From Aequoribacter sp003520285 (GTDB lineage Bacteria > Pseudomonadota > Gammaproteobacteria > Pseudomonadales > Halieaceae), in NCBI GenBank assembly GCA_963966765.1, contig CAXAAR010000055.1, positions 1 to 15,080 of the forward strand: DNA of 15,080 nt. Direction: 5' to 3'. The position numbers were made by a program, and so were the translations under genes. Numbering within the stretch: the first letter of the stretch is position 1; every line of letters begins with the position of its first letter. The notes under the pieces were generated by a model. The model made no database searches. It was not told where the DNA came from and saw only the letters and a list, made by a program, of their open reading frames with translations. Below are positions 1 through 7,305 of this stretch, piece by piece.

Positions 1-432
1 TACGACACCATCGCCGAAGTTGCTCAGGCGACCAAACTACCAATCATTGCAAATGGTGATATTACCTGCCCAAAGTCGGCCATGAAGGTGCTAAACTACA
101 CCGGCGCTAATGGCGTTATGATTGGTCGTGCCGCGCAAGGTAAACCGTGGTTACTGGGGCACATCCGTCATTTCTGGCAAACCGGCATCGAGCTGCTCGA
201 GCCCAGTTTGCAGCAGCAATTGGTTAGCGCAATTGAACATATCACCGAGATCCACCAATTTTATGGGGCTTTTATGGGGCCTCGGTTTGCGAGAAAGCAT
301 GTAGGTTGGTATTTTGAGTCCATGCAACTAGATCGAATCTTCCGATCTCAGTTCAACGCTCTGCAAACAGCCAACGAGCAACTCGATTTTTTGAATGAAC
401 TGAGTTTGTCACTCAAGGCGAAAGTAGCGTAA
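1..432 (+). CDS. dusB: tRNA-dihydrouridine synthase B, 3' part only
   Basis: This is the C-terminal 143 residues of an FMN-dependent tRNA-dihydrouridine synthase, which reduces uridines in the D-loop of tRNA. The reading frame is open from base 1, so the gene starts outside the window. Visible family marks are IIANGDIT (fragment residues 20-27) and VMIGRAAQGKPW (39-50), the flavin-phosphate-binding end of the TIM barrel. The GPRFARKHVGWY segment that follows belongs to the C-terminal helical tRNA-binding domain and matches DusB rather than DusA or DusC. It ends with TAA, 28 bases before fis. The dusB-fis pairing is a conserved gammaproteobacterial operon, which supports the call. The missing N-terminus means the catalytic cysteine cannot be checked. 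Confidence 0.93.
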   Translation, partial: YDTIAEVAQATKLPIIANGDITCPKSAMKVLNYTGANGVMIGRAAQGKPWLLGHIRHFWQTGIELLEPSLQQQLVSAIEHITEIHQFYGAFMGPRFARKHVGWYFESMQLDRIFRSQFNALQTANEQLDFLNELSLSLKAKVA

Positions 433-460
433 TGAATAAGAACAATAAGAGGCCTGTCTC

Positions 461-688
461 ATGAGTCTGCGCGATGCGGTGAATCAAAGCTTAGTGACTT
501 ACTTCGACCAAATGGGTGACGAAATGCCGACTGGCCTGTACGAGATGGTCATCAGTGAAGTTGAACGTCCTCTGCTCTCCCACGTCATGCAACAAGCGCA
601 GAATAACCAGTGTAAAGCAGCGCAGATGCTTGGACTCAACCGAGGCACCCTCCGCAAGAAACTTAAGCATTACCAACTCATCGATTAG
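461..688 (+). CDS. fis: Fis-type nucleoid protein, short form (75 aa)
   Basis: This is a DNA-binding, DNA-bending nucleoid protein and global regulator. The helix-turn-helix is at residues about 50-72 (QCKAAQMLGLNRGTLRKKLKHY) and is almost the family consensus. Residues 2-48 match the dimer-forming helices of E. coli Fis, which is 98 aa. The protein begins where E. coli Fis residue 26 or so would be, so the flexible N-terminal beta-hairpin arm is absent. The start is firm on the upstream side: an in-frame TAA lies at 446-448, and AAGAGG sits 8 bases before the ATG. The gene is 28 bases after dusB and only 7 bases before purH, so it is probably cotranscribed with both. From family knowledge, the arm contacts site-specific invertases. 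Such contacts would be lost here, while DNA binding should remain. Confidence 0.93.
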   Translation: MSLRDAVNQSLVTYFDQMGDEMPTGLYEMVISEVERPLLSHVMQQAQNNQCKAAQMLGLNRGTLRKKLKHYQLID

Positions 689-690
689 GA
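687..690 (+). promoter_or_regulatory. Ribosome binding site that favours the second purH ATG
   Basis: AGGA lies at 687-690, overlapping the fis stop codon (TAG 686-688). It is 5 bases from the ATG at 696 but overlaps the other in-frame ATG at 690. This favours 696 as the purH start and suggests that fis and purH translation are coupled. Confidence 0.5.
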
Positions 691-695
691 TGGAC

Positions 696-2270
696 ATGAC
701 CGACTCTTCTCTCGCTCCAATTAAACAAGCACTCATTAGCGTCTCTGACAAAACTGGCATCGTTGAATTTGCGCAAGCGCTGTCTGCGATGAATATCGAA
801 CTCATCTCTACCGGCGGCACTTACTCACTGCTGTCCGAAGCGGGATTAAACGTTCGTGAGATCTCAAACTACACCGGATTTCCAGAGATGATGGACGGCC
901 GAGTCAAAACCCTGCACCCCAAAGTGCACGGCGGCATATTGGGCCGGCGAGGCATCGATAACGATCTGATGAGCGCCCATGGCATAGAAGCAATCGATCT
1001 GGTCGTGGTAAATTTGTATCCTTTCGCAGCGACCGTCGCGAACCCTAATTGCACTCAAGAAGAGGCGATTGAGAACATCGATATCGGTGGACCAACCATG
1101 GTGCGCTCGGCGGCGAAAAATCACCGCGACGTGACAATCATCGTCAACGCCAGCGACTACCAACGCGTCCTCACAGAGCTACAAGAAACGGGCGGTGCAA
1201 CGCGTTACGAAACGCGCTTCGATCTTGCCATCAAAGCATTTGAGCACACAGCGCGCTATGACGCTGCCATCGCAAATCACTTTGGGCAGTTTGTGGCTGG
1301 TGGCGAGCCCCGATTCCCAAGAACGTATACCAAGCAGTATCGCAAAGTTGAAACCATGCGCTATGGCGAGAATCCGCATCAAGAGGCCGCTTTTTATACC
1401 GAGCAGCAAACGCCCGCAGCCAGTATTGCCAGCACTCGACAAGTTCAGGGCAAGGCTCTCAGCTATAACAACGTCGCCGATACTGATGCCGCACTTGAGT
1501 GCGTTAAAGTCTTTGAGGCACCCAGTTGCGTCATCGTCAAACACGCCAACCCCTGCGGCGTTGCGTCTGCTGAGACTCTCGTGACAGCCTATCAAAAAGC
1601 ATTTGAAACAGACCGTGAAAGTGCCTTCGGGGGCATTATCGCCTTCAACCGAGCGCTCGACGCTGTCACCGCAAGAGCGATTATCGACCAACAGTTTGTC
1701 GAGGTGATCATCGCTCCCACAGTAGAGCCTGATGCACTGCCGATTTTAGCCGAAAAAACCAATGTCCGAGTCCTTACTACAGAGCAATGGACACCAACCA
1801 GTGCTGCGCTTGACATCAAACAAGTCCATGGCGGGATTCTGCTGCAAGATCGAGATTTAGGTCTCGTTACTGCCAATGAGCTCACCGTTGTCTCGCAACG
1901 AGCACCGACCTCGACAGAACTCACCGATCTATTGTTTGCCTGGAAAGTTGCCAAGTTTGTGAAGAGTAATGCCATCGTCTACGCTCAGAATGAGCGCACA
2001 ATAGGCGTCGGTGCGGGTCAGATGTCGCGCGTCAACTCGGCACGAATTGCGGCGATTAAGGCCGAGCACGCAGGCCTTGCGGTAAGCGGCTCGGTCATGG
2101 CGTCAGACGCCTTTTTCCCTTTTCGAGATGGTATCGATAACGCTGCCAAATCAGGGATCACCGCAGTCATTCAACCCGGTGGATCGATTCGTGATGATGA
2201 GGTCATCGCAGCAGCAGATGAAGCGAATATTGCCATGGTCTTTACTGGCATGAGACATTTCCGGCACTAG
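696..2270 (+). CDS. purH: Bifunctional AICAR transformylase / IMP cyclohydrolase
   Basis: PurH catalyses the last two steps of de novo purine synthesis. It formylates AICAR with 10-formyl-tetrahydrofolate, then closes the ring to IMP. The protein is 524 aa; E. coli PurH is 529. The N-terminal cyclohydrolase (MGS-like) domain covers about residues 1-195 and shows ISTGGT and MDGRVKTLHPKVHGG. The C-terminal transformylase domain shows MRYGENPHQ, QGKALSYNN and the catalytic Lys-His pair K282-H283 in VKHANPCG. Near the end are SDAFFPFRDGID and PGGSIRDDEV, both typical. The frame stays open upstream to 516, but that part overlaps fis and has no family similarity. An alternative start is the ATG at 690. 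purD follows after 13 bases, so the two should share a transcript. Confidence 0.97.
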   Translation: MTDSSLAPIKQALISVSDKTGIVEFAQALSAMNIELISTGGTYSLLSEAGLNVREISNYTGFPEMMDGRVKTLHPKVHGGILGRRGIDNDLMSAHGIEAIDLVVVNLYPFAATVANPNCTQEEAIENIDIGGPTMVRSAAKNHRDVTIIVNASDYQRVLTELQETGGATRYETRFDLAIKAFEHTARYDAAIANHFGQFVAGGEPRFPRTYTKQYRKVETMRYGENPHQEAAFYTEQQTPAASIASTRQVQGKALSYNNVADTDAALECVKVFEAPSCVIVKHANPCGVASAETLVTAYQKAFETDRESAFGGIIAFNRALDAVTARAIIDQQFVEVIIAPTVEPDALPILAEKTNVRVLTTEQWTPTSAALDIKQVHGGILLQDRDLGLVTANELTVVSQRAPTSTELTDLLFAWKVAKFVKSNAIVYAQNERTIGVGAGQMSRVNSARIAAIKAEHAGLAVSGSVMASDAFFPFRDGIDNAAKSGITAVIQPGGSIRDDEVIAAADEANIAMVFTGMRHFRH

Positions 2271-2283
2271 AGAGACAAATAAA

Positions 2284-3555
2284 ATGAAACTACTGGTTAT
2301 TGGTAGCGGCGGCCGGGAACATGCTTTGGCATTCAAGGCTTCTCAATCACCATTGGTAGACACCGTATTTGTTGCCCCAGGAAATGCGGGTACTGCCTCT
2401 GAACCCGGACTCGTGAATGTTCCGATTGACCCCCTAGACTTTGAGGCTCTGGCGCAGTTCGTGATGTCGAACGATATCGGACTCACTATCGTCGGTCCCG
2501 AGATCCCATTGGTAGCCGGCATCGTCGACGATTTTTCAAAGCGAGGTCTGCCCTGCTTCGGCCCCTGTCAGGCGGCGGCCCAACTTGAGGGCTCGAAAGC
2601 GTTTACCAAAGAATTCTTGGTGCGTCACAATATCCCAACCGCGCACTATCGTGCATTCACAGAAACTGATCCTGCGATTGCCTATATCCGCCAGCACGGC
2701 GCGCCGATCGTGGTCAAAGCAGATGGACTAGCGGCGGGCAAAGGTGTCGTCGTCGCAATGACCGAAGCAGAGGCTATCGATGCCGTCTGCGATATGCTCT
2801 CTGGAAATGCCTTCGGAGATGCGGGCTGTCGTGTCGTCATAGAGGAATGTCTGATCGGCGAAGAGGCCAGCTTCATCGTCATTTGCGACGGTGAACATGC
2901 CCTGCCAATGGCCACAAGCCAGGATCATAAGCGAGTGGGCGAAGCAGATACCGGACCTAACACTGGCGGCATGGGTGCGTACTCCCCGGCGCCCGTAGTG
3001 ACAACCGAGATTCACGACATCATTATGCAGCAAGTCATTTACCCGACATTGCGAGGAATGGCAGCAGAAGGGACGCCCTATGTCGGATTCTTGTATGCCG
3101 GCGTCATGATCGACGCACAGGGCATGCCAAAAGTCATCGAGTTCAACTGCCGTTTTGGCGATCCTGAAACACAGCCAATTATGATGCGTCTCCAATCAGA
3201 TTTGGTCACCCTATGCCAAGCGGCCTTGAGCGGAGACCTCGCGAACCAGACCATTCAATGGGATCCCAGACCCAGCATCGGGGTCGTACTTGCAGCAGAG
3301 GGTTATCCGTCAAACTATCGCATCGGAGATCCAATTGCGGGGCTTACCGATATCTCGGATCCAGACGTTAAAGTATTCCATGCGGGTACCAAGCTGACCA
3401 ATGGCGCGGTATGCACCAGCGGTGGCCGGGTGCTTTGCGTGACCGCTCTCGGCGCGGACTTAAAAGACGCCCAAAACCGCTGTTATGACGCGACAAAAGC
3501 GATATCATGGAACGGAATGTTTTACCGCCGCGATATAGGCTGGAGAGCGCTGTAG
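2284..3555 (+). CDS. purD: Phosphoribosylamine-glycine ligase (GAR synthetase)
   Basis: PurD joins glycine to phosphoribosylamine using ATP, the second step of de novo purine synthesis. The 423 aa length fits the monofunctional bacterial form (E. coli 429), so it is not fused to purM or purN. ATP-grasp features are in order: GSGGREHAL at residues 7-15, GPE at 71-73, KADGLAAGKGV at 145-155, and the metal/ATP site EFNCRFGDPE at 286-295. The substrate-side GPNTGGMGAYSP is at 224-235. A purine-rich AGAGAG stretch about 9 bases before the ATG can serve as ribosome binding site. The gene follows purH by 13 bases and is the last clear member of the dusB-fis-purH-purD unit. Its stop codon sits inside a small stem-loop. 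Confidence 0.97.
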   Translation: MKLLVIGSGGREHALAFKASQSPLVDTVFVAPGNAGTASEPGLVNVPIDPLDFEALAQFVMSNDIGLTIVGPEIPLVAGIVDDFSKRGLPCFGPCQAAAQLEGSKAFTKEFLVRHNIPTAHYRAFTETDPAIAYIRQHGAPIVVKADGLAAGKGVVVAMTEAEAIDAVCDMLSGNAFGDAGCRVVIEECLIGEEASFIVICDGEHALPMATSQDHKRVGEADTGPNTGGMGAYSPAPVVTTEIHDIIMQQVIYPTLRGMAAEGTPYVGFLYAGVMIDAQGMPKVIEFNCRFGDPETQPIMMRLQSDLVTLCQAALSGDLANQTIQWDPRPSIGVVLAAEGYPSNYRIGDPIAGLTDISDPDVKVFHAGTKLTNGAVCTSGGRVLCVTALGADLKDAQNRCYDATKAISWNGMFYRRDIGWRAL

Positions 3556-3563
3556 CGCCCTCT
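3542..3563 (+). other. Imperfect stem-loop over the purD stop codon
   Basis: GAGAGCGC (3543-3550) pairs with GCGCCCTC (3555-3562) around a TGTA loop, with one A/C mismatch and a possible G-U closing pair. The purD stop TAG (3553-3555) lies in the loop edge. No run of T follows, so this is not a standard rho-independent terminator. It could slow or process the transcript between purD and coq7, but no function is shown. Confidence 0.35.
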
Positions 3564-3567
3564 AAAG

Positions 3568-3574
3568 AAGGAGG
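3568..3574 (+). promoter_or_regulatory. Strong Shine-Dalgarno site for coq7
   Basis: AAGGAGG is a near-perfect ribosome binding site, 5 bases before the GTG at 3580. It fixes that unusual start codon as the probable coq7 start. Confidence 0.8.
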
Positions 3575-3579
3575 CCCGT

Positions 3580-4248
3580 GTGACAAGCTTGCCACTAGTA
3601 CCTGTTAAGCCTCGGCGTTTGAGTGTTTTTGACCGGCTGATCGGCGAGCTCGACACGGTCGTCAAAACCCTCACTCACAAAGGTTTACAACCGTCGCGAC
3701 CAAGTCCAGCAGACGGCCATAGCGAAGGTGTGACCCACCCACGTCAGAGGCGCCACGTTGCTGGCCTCATGCGGGTCAATCACGCTGGCGAGGTGTGCGC
3801 TCAGGCTCTGTATCAGGGGCAAGCTCTCACCGCGAAGCTGCCAGAAGTTCGTTCTGAAATGCAATCAGCCGCGCAAGAAGAGATCGATCACCTAGTGTGG
3901 TGTAAGCAACGCCTCGATCAATTAGACAGCCAACCAAGTGCACTCAATCCACTCTGGTACACACTGTCATTTGGCCTTGGTGCGGCGGCAGGTTTGGCAG
4001 GAGATAAGTGGTCGCTCGGCTTTGTGGCAGCCACCGAAGAGCGAGTCTGTCGACATCTCAAGGACCATTTAAAACAGCTACCGCTTGCAGACCGTCGCTC
4101 TCGACTGGTCTTACAAACAATGATCGAAGACGAGCAGCGACATGGCGATGCGGCACTGCAAGCGGGCGGTGCTGAGCTGCCTCAGCCAATTAAAACGGTA
4201 ATGACGCAGGTTGCCACGCTGATGACCAAAACCAGCTACTACTTATAG
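3580..4248 (+). CDS. coq7: 2-polyprenyl-3-methyl-6-methoxybenzoquinone hydroxylase (Coq7)
   Basis: Coq7 is a membrane-associated di-iron hydroxylase that adds the last ring hydroxyl in ubiquinone synthesis. It replaces UbiF in many non-enteric bacteria. The protein is 222 aa and resembles the Pseudomonas form, as in HVAGLMRVNHAGEVCAQALYQGQALTAK. The di-iron ligands can be placed: E71 in NHAGE, E101 and H104 in EEIDH, E153 in ATEE, and E185 and H188 in EDEQRH. The segment SFGLGAAAGLAGDKWSLGFVAA (130-151) is the hydrophobic part that sits at the membrane. The start is GTG behind a strong ribosome binding site. It runs toward the OsmC-family gene, and only 22 bases separate the two stop codons. 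In Pseudomonas coq7 lies in the same neighbourhood as trpC, with other genes between. Confidence 0.95.
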   Translation: MTSLPLVPVKPRRLSVFDRLIGELDTVVKTLTHKGLQPSRPSPADGHSEGVTHPRQRRHVAGLMRVNHAGEVCAQALYQGQALTAKLPEVRSEMQSAAQEEIDHLVWCKQRLDQLDSQPSALNPLWYTLSFGLGAAAGLAGDKWSLGFVAATEERVCRHLKDHLKQLPLADRRSRLVLQTMIEDEQRHGDAALQAGGAELPQPIKTVMTQVATLMTKTSYYL

Positions 4249-4270
4249 CGCCGTGATCTAACGATCGAGT

Positions 4271-4705
4271 TCAGTCGGCCGTCTCGCCAAACTCTACCAC
4301 CTCAAAGGTGTGAGACACCTTGACGCCAGCAGCGCCTAGCATGATCGAGGCAGAGCAATACTTTTCTGCCGACAGCGCCACTGCTCGCTCGACCTGAGAC
4401 GCTTTTAAGTTAACCCCTGTCACGGTGAAATGCATCGCAATTTCAGTAAATACCGCTGGCACCGCATCTGCCCGCTCAGCTCGCAAATCGACCACACAAT
4501 CCACCACCTTTTGACGACTTTTTTCGAGCATACTAATCACGTCAAAGCTGGCGCAACCTCCCGTTCCGATAAGTAACATCTCCATCGGTCTGAGTCCTTT
4601 ATTGTGCCCTCCAAGGGATTCTGGGCCATCCATTACTACCACGTGGCCACTGCCGCTTTCGCCCAAAAATTGCTTCCCATCGGTCCATTTTACACGCGCT
4701 TCCAC
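4271..4705 (-). CDS. yhfA: OsmC-family protein, YhfA type
   Basis: This is a small (144 aa) soluble protein of the OsmC/Ohr fold. Its sequence follows E. coli YhfA closely from memory: EARVKW near the start, LGESGSGH, PMEMLLIGTGGC, KVVDC, LSAEKYCSAS and HTFEVVEF at the end. The two conserved cysteines are present, C51 in TGGC and C117 in EKYC. OsmC and Ohr proteins use such a pair to reduce organic hydroperoxides, but the substrate of the YhfA branch is not established, so peroxidase activity is only an inference. The start is GTG behind AAGGAGG. The gene is downstream of trpC on the same strand with a 51-base gap, and may be read from the trp transcript. In E. coli and Pseudomonas this gene lies beside crp/vfr, which is not present here. 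Confidence 0.87.
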   Translation of the reverse strand: MEARVKWTDGKQFLGESGSGHVVVMDGPESLGGHNKGLRPMEMLLIGTGGCASFDVISMLEKSRQKVVDCVVDLRAERADAVPAVFTEIAMHFTVTGVNLKASQVERAVALSAEKYCSASIMLGAAGVKVSHTFEVVEFGETAD

Positions 4706-4709
4706 CGAG

Positions 4710-4716
4710 CCTCCTT
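4710..4716 (-). promoter_or_regulatory. Strong Shine-Dalgarno site for the OsmC-family gene
   Basis: On the minus strand this reads AAGGAGG, 4 bases before the GTG at 4705-4703. It supports that start and means the gene does not need coupling to trpC for translation. Confidence 0.75.
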
Positions 4717-4756
4717 GACTGTAACAATGCCGATCACGAAGATCGACGTTCAGAGT

Positions 4757-5560
4757 TCATCTGTCTGATTCAAATAATGCCTTCAACGCCAGTCCCGGAT
4801 CGGGCTCTCGCATAAAGGCTTCGCCAATTAGAAAACCATGCACACCGCTGCTCCGCATAAGAGTCACATCGGCACGAGAGTGGATGCCGCTCTCGGTCAC
4901 CACCGATACACCCTGAGGCACCTCAGACAACAATTGGATGGTCGTGTTTAAATCGGTATTAAAAGTATGCAAATCCCGATTGTTAACACCAAGAATCGAG
5001 GCCCCTAACTTTAGGGCCCGCTCTAACTCTTGCCTGTTATGCACTTCTATCAGACTGTGCAATCGATAAGCGCTTGCAACTGCAAACAAGTCCTGCAGCT
5101 CGGCGTCGTCAAGGACGGCGGCTATCAGCAAAATGGCATCGGCACCAATCGCCCTTGCCTCGGCGATTTGGACAGCATCCACAGTAAAATCTTTGCGCAA
5201 AACGGGAATGTCACAGGCCGCTCTTGCCTGTTGCAAATAATCATCATGACCCTGGAAAAAATCGACGTCAGTGAGCACTGACAAACATGCTGCGCCATAA
5301 TTCGCATAGGAATGTGCTATTTCTGCGGGGTTAAAATCCTCTCGTATCACTCCCTTGCTCGGCGACGCCTTCTTGACCTCTGCTATTACCGCGGCTTCTT
5401 GCCGCTGACAACGCGAAACAATCGCGCCCTCAAAATCTCGCACCGGGGTTTGTTGCTGCTGCAAGTCCTCTAGGTCAGCGAGGGACATACGACGCTTTAG
5501 AACGGCAACTTCTTCCCATTTGCGGCTAACGATGGTCTTTAGAATCGTGGGTGTACTCAT
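4757..5560 (-). CDS. trpC: Indole-3-glycerol-phosphate synthase
   Basis: TrpC closes the indole ring of CdRP to give indole-3-glycerol phosphate, the fourth chemical step to tryptophan. At 267 aa it is the monofunctional Pseudomonas-type enzyme, without the phosphoribosylanthranilate isomerase (TrpF) half found in E. coli. Barrel motifs and catalytic residues are in place: EVKKASPSKG at 61-70 (E61, K63), SVLTD at 94-98, LRKDF at 121-125 (K123), LIEVH at 170-174 (E172), GVNNRDL at 191-197 and VVTESGI at 220-226 (E223). The phosphate site is GFLIGEAFM at 242-250. Its ATG overlaps the trpD stop in an ATGA, which suggests coupled translation. It is the last trp gene of the block, so trpF, trpB and trpA must lie elsewhere. 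Confidence 0.97.
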   Translation of the reverse strand: MSTPTILKTIVSRKWEEVAVLKRRMSLADLEDLQQQQTPVRDFEGAIVSRCQRQEAAVIAEVKKASPSKGVIREDFNPAEIAHSYANYGAACLSVLTDVDFFQGHDDYLQQARAACDIPVLRKDFTVDAVQIAEARAIGADAILLIAAVLDDAELQDLFAVASAYRLHSLIEVHNRQELERALKLGASILGVNNRDLHTFNTDLNTTIQLLSEVPQGVSVVTESGIHSRADVTLMRSSGVHGFLIGEAFMREPDPGLALKALFESDR

Positions 5561-6606
5561 AGCTCTATTGCCGCCGCCGCCATAATTTGCGTGAACTGAA
5601 TGAAGCTACTGAGCTTTTCCTTGGCCTGCCCCGTTGCAATCACATCGGCCGCCAGCTCAACACCCGCAGTCAGCGTCTGCGCACAGCCGCTCACATACAA
5701 AGCTGCGCCCGCGTTCAGGGCTATCATCGCCCGTGCGGCGTCAAACTGATCGCCCGCCTTGTTAGCCAGTGCGCTCGAAATCAACAGTGCCGATTCAGAA
5801 GCGCTGGTGACCACCAAGCTCGCGAGGCTTGTGCTGGCATAACCCAGTTGTTCTGGTGTCACTTGATAGTGGGTTATTTGGCCATCACGAAGTTCCGTAA
5901 CATCGCTCGGGCCAGAGAGACTCAATTCATCGAGACCACCATGGCCGTGAACCACTAAAGCGTGTTCAGTGCCCAGTGCGGCTAAGACCTGTGCCATAAA
6001 ATCACATAAACTTGGCTCAAAAACACCCACCACCTGCCGCTTGGCAAAGGCGGGATTGGTGAGAGGCCCAAGAATGTTAAACAGGGTTCTCATGCCAAGA
6101 TCGCGCCGAGGGCCAATAGCATAGCGCATTGCACTGTGATGAGCCGGCGCAAACAAGAATCCAATCCCAACGTTGTCAATCGCGCGAGCAACCTGGCTCG
6201 AATCGAGATCCAAGGGCATACCCAGCTCACTCAGAACATCGGAACTCCCGCTCGAACTGGACACCGAACGATTGCCATGTTTAGCGACACTAGCACCACC
6301 GGCTGCAGCGACAATGCTCGCTGCGGTCGAAACGTTAAACAAGTGGGCGCTGTCACCCCCTGTGCCCGCCAAATCAACCAGCGGCTGACTGTGAGTCTCA
6401 ACCGGACTCACCAGATCGCGCATCACTTGGGCTGCCGCGGTAACCTCTGTCACGGTCTCGCCTTTCATTCGAAGCCCCATTAACAAGGCACCTATTTGAG
6501 CATCCGTTAAATCGCCCGACATCATCTGCATCATGATTGCGCGCATAACGTCGTAGCTCAGATCACGTCCTTCCGCGACTTCCTTAATTACCTCTTGGAT
6601 TGTCAT
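5557..6606 (-). CDS. trpD: Anthranilate phosphoribosyltransferase
   Basis: TrpD transfers the phosphoribosyl group of PRPP to anthranilate. At 349 aa it is the stand-alone enzyme, not fused to the TrpG glutaminase as in E. coli. Motifs are the PRPP-binding GTGGD (81-85), NVST (91-94), KHGNR (109-113), and the RRDLGMRTLFNILGPLTNP stretch around 167-185 that lines the anthranilate site. The metal-binding LDELSLSGPS comes later. The serine-rich loop after KHGNR reads SVSSSSGS, where many relatives have SVSSKSGS; this position varies in the family, so activity is still expected. Both ends overlap neighbours in ATGA (trpG upstream, trpC downstream), as expected for a tightly coupled trpGDC unit. 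Confidence 0.97.
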   Translation of the reverse strand: MTIQEVIKEVAEGRDLSYDVMRAIMMQMMSGDLTDAQIGALLMGLRMKGETVTEVTAAAQVMRDLVSPVETHSQPLVDLAGTGGDSAHLFNVSTAASIVAAAGGASVAKHGNRSVSSSSGSSDVLSELGMPLDLDSSQVARAIDNVGIGFLFAPAHHSAMRYAIGPRRDLGMRTLFNILGPLTNPAFAKRQVVGVFEPSLCDFMAQVLAALGTEHALVVHGHGGLDELSLSGPSDVTELRDGQITHYQVTPEQLGYASTSLASLVVTSASESALLISSALANKAGDQFDAARAMIALNAGAALYVSGCAQTLTAGVELAADVIATGQAKEKLSSFIQFTQIMAAAAIEL

Positions 6607-7193
6607 GAGACCTCCTGTAAGGCCAAAAAATTGTTCAATAGGTCGTGGCCGTGCTCAGTCAGAATTGACTCTGGATGGAATTGAACACCTTCTATGGCAA
6701 ATTGTTTGTGGCGGAAACCCATGATTTCATCTACCTCGCCCTGATCTGTCTGGGTCCAAGCAGTTATTTCAAGACAAGAGGGTAGCGTAGGCTGATCCAC
6801 GACCAAACTATGGTAGCGGGTTGCCGTGAAGGGCGAGGGTAAGTCTGCGAATACTCCCATACCGGTATGATGTATCGGCGATGTCTTGCCGTGCATTACC
6901 GCTTTTGCACGCACTACGTGGCCCCCAAAGGCCTGGCCGATACTCTGATGTCCAAGACAAATACCAAGCATAGGTATCAGACCCGCGAAGGTTTTGATGA
7001 CCTCTAGTGATACACCAGCTTCATTCGGCGTACATGGCCCCGGCGAAATCACGATCCGCTCGGGCTGCAGTGCCTTAATTTGCTCGATAGTGAGCTCATC
7101 GTTGCGCACCACGTGAACATCGGCTCCGAGCTCGGCAAGATATTGCACCACGTTGAACGTAAACGAATCATAATTGTCGATCATCAGCAGCAT
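6603..7193 (-). CDS. trpG: Anthranilate synthase glutaminase subunit (possibly shared with PABA synthase)
   Basis: TrpG is a class I glutamine amidotransferase that feeds ammonia to TrpE. It is 196 aa, the normal stand-alone size. The triad is visible: C79 in LGICLGHQ, with H173 and E175 in QFHPES. The glutamine-site motifs NYDSFTFN (7-14) and SPGPCTPNEAG (50-60) are also present. Proteins of this TrpG/PabA family often serve both anthranilate and p-aminobenzoate synthases; whether this one does depends on whether the genome has another pabA. The start ATG has AGGAAGG (7201-7207) 7 bases upstream. The gene is separated from trpE by 112 bases holding a stem-loop, whereas its downstream junction with trpD is a 4-base overlap. 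Confidence 0.96.
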   Translation of the reverse strand: MLLMIDNYDSFTFNVVQYLAELGADVHVVRNDELTIEQIKALQPERIVISPGPCTPNEAGVSLEVIKTFAGLIPMLGICLGHQSIGQAFGGHVVRAKAVMHGKTSPIHHTGMGVFADLPSPFTATRYHSLVVDQPTLPSCLEITAWTQTDQGEVDEIMGFRHKQFAIEGVQFHPESILTEHGHDLLNNFLALQEVS

Positions 7194-7213
7194 GTCACAG
7201 CCTTCCTAAACAT

Positions 7214-7239
7214 GGCCACACCGCTTGCGGAGCGGGGCC
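7214..7239 (-). other. Stem-loop in the trpE-trpG gap
   Basis: In the minus-strand RNA, GGCC-CCGCT (7239-7231) pairs with AGCGG (7225-7221) and GGCC (7217-7214). The loop is CCGCA, with a 3-base UGU bulge on the 3' side, giving nine G/C-rich pairs. It ends 6 bases before the AGGAAGG ribosome binding site of trpG. There is no following U-run, so a rho-independent terminator is unlikely. It may affect trpG translation or mark a processing or stabilising site. This is inference from the sequence alone. Confidence 0.45.
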
Positions 7240-7305
7240 TTAACCGAGCGAGCCACCCCCTGAGGGCAGCCCGTTTCACATCAGTATTGAATCTATGGTA
7301 GCGGT

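Noticed and set aside
516..695. Open frame upstream of purH that would add about 60 residues to the N-terminus
   Set aside because: It overlaps fis in another frame, has no similarity to PurH, and a good start with a ribosome site exists at 696.
1179..1691. 170-codon open frame antisense to purH
   Set aside because: It lies wholly opposite a highly conserved enzyme, has no recognisable domain, and its composition looks like the complement of purH codons.
2728..3195. 155-codon open frame antisense to purD
   Set aside because: Same reasoning: opposite a conserved gene, with no domain and no convincing ribosome site.
4731..4745. Small hairpin CGATC-ACGAA-GATCG between trpC and the OsmC-family gene
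   Set aside because: Only five pairs and no U-run on either strand; too weak to call a terminator.
5902..5920. Region searched with the rest of the minus block for insertion sequences, tRNA genes or CRISPR repeats
   Set aside because: No direct-repeat array, cloverleaf or transposase fragment was seen anywhere in the window; genes are intact and tightly packed.
6246..6266. Serine in place of the common lysine after KHGNR in TrpD (SVSSSSGS), considered as an inactivating change
   Set aside because: This position varies among active TrpD proteins, and the PRPP and anthranilate motifs are intact.
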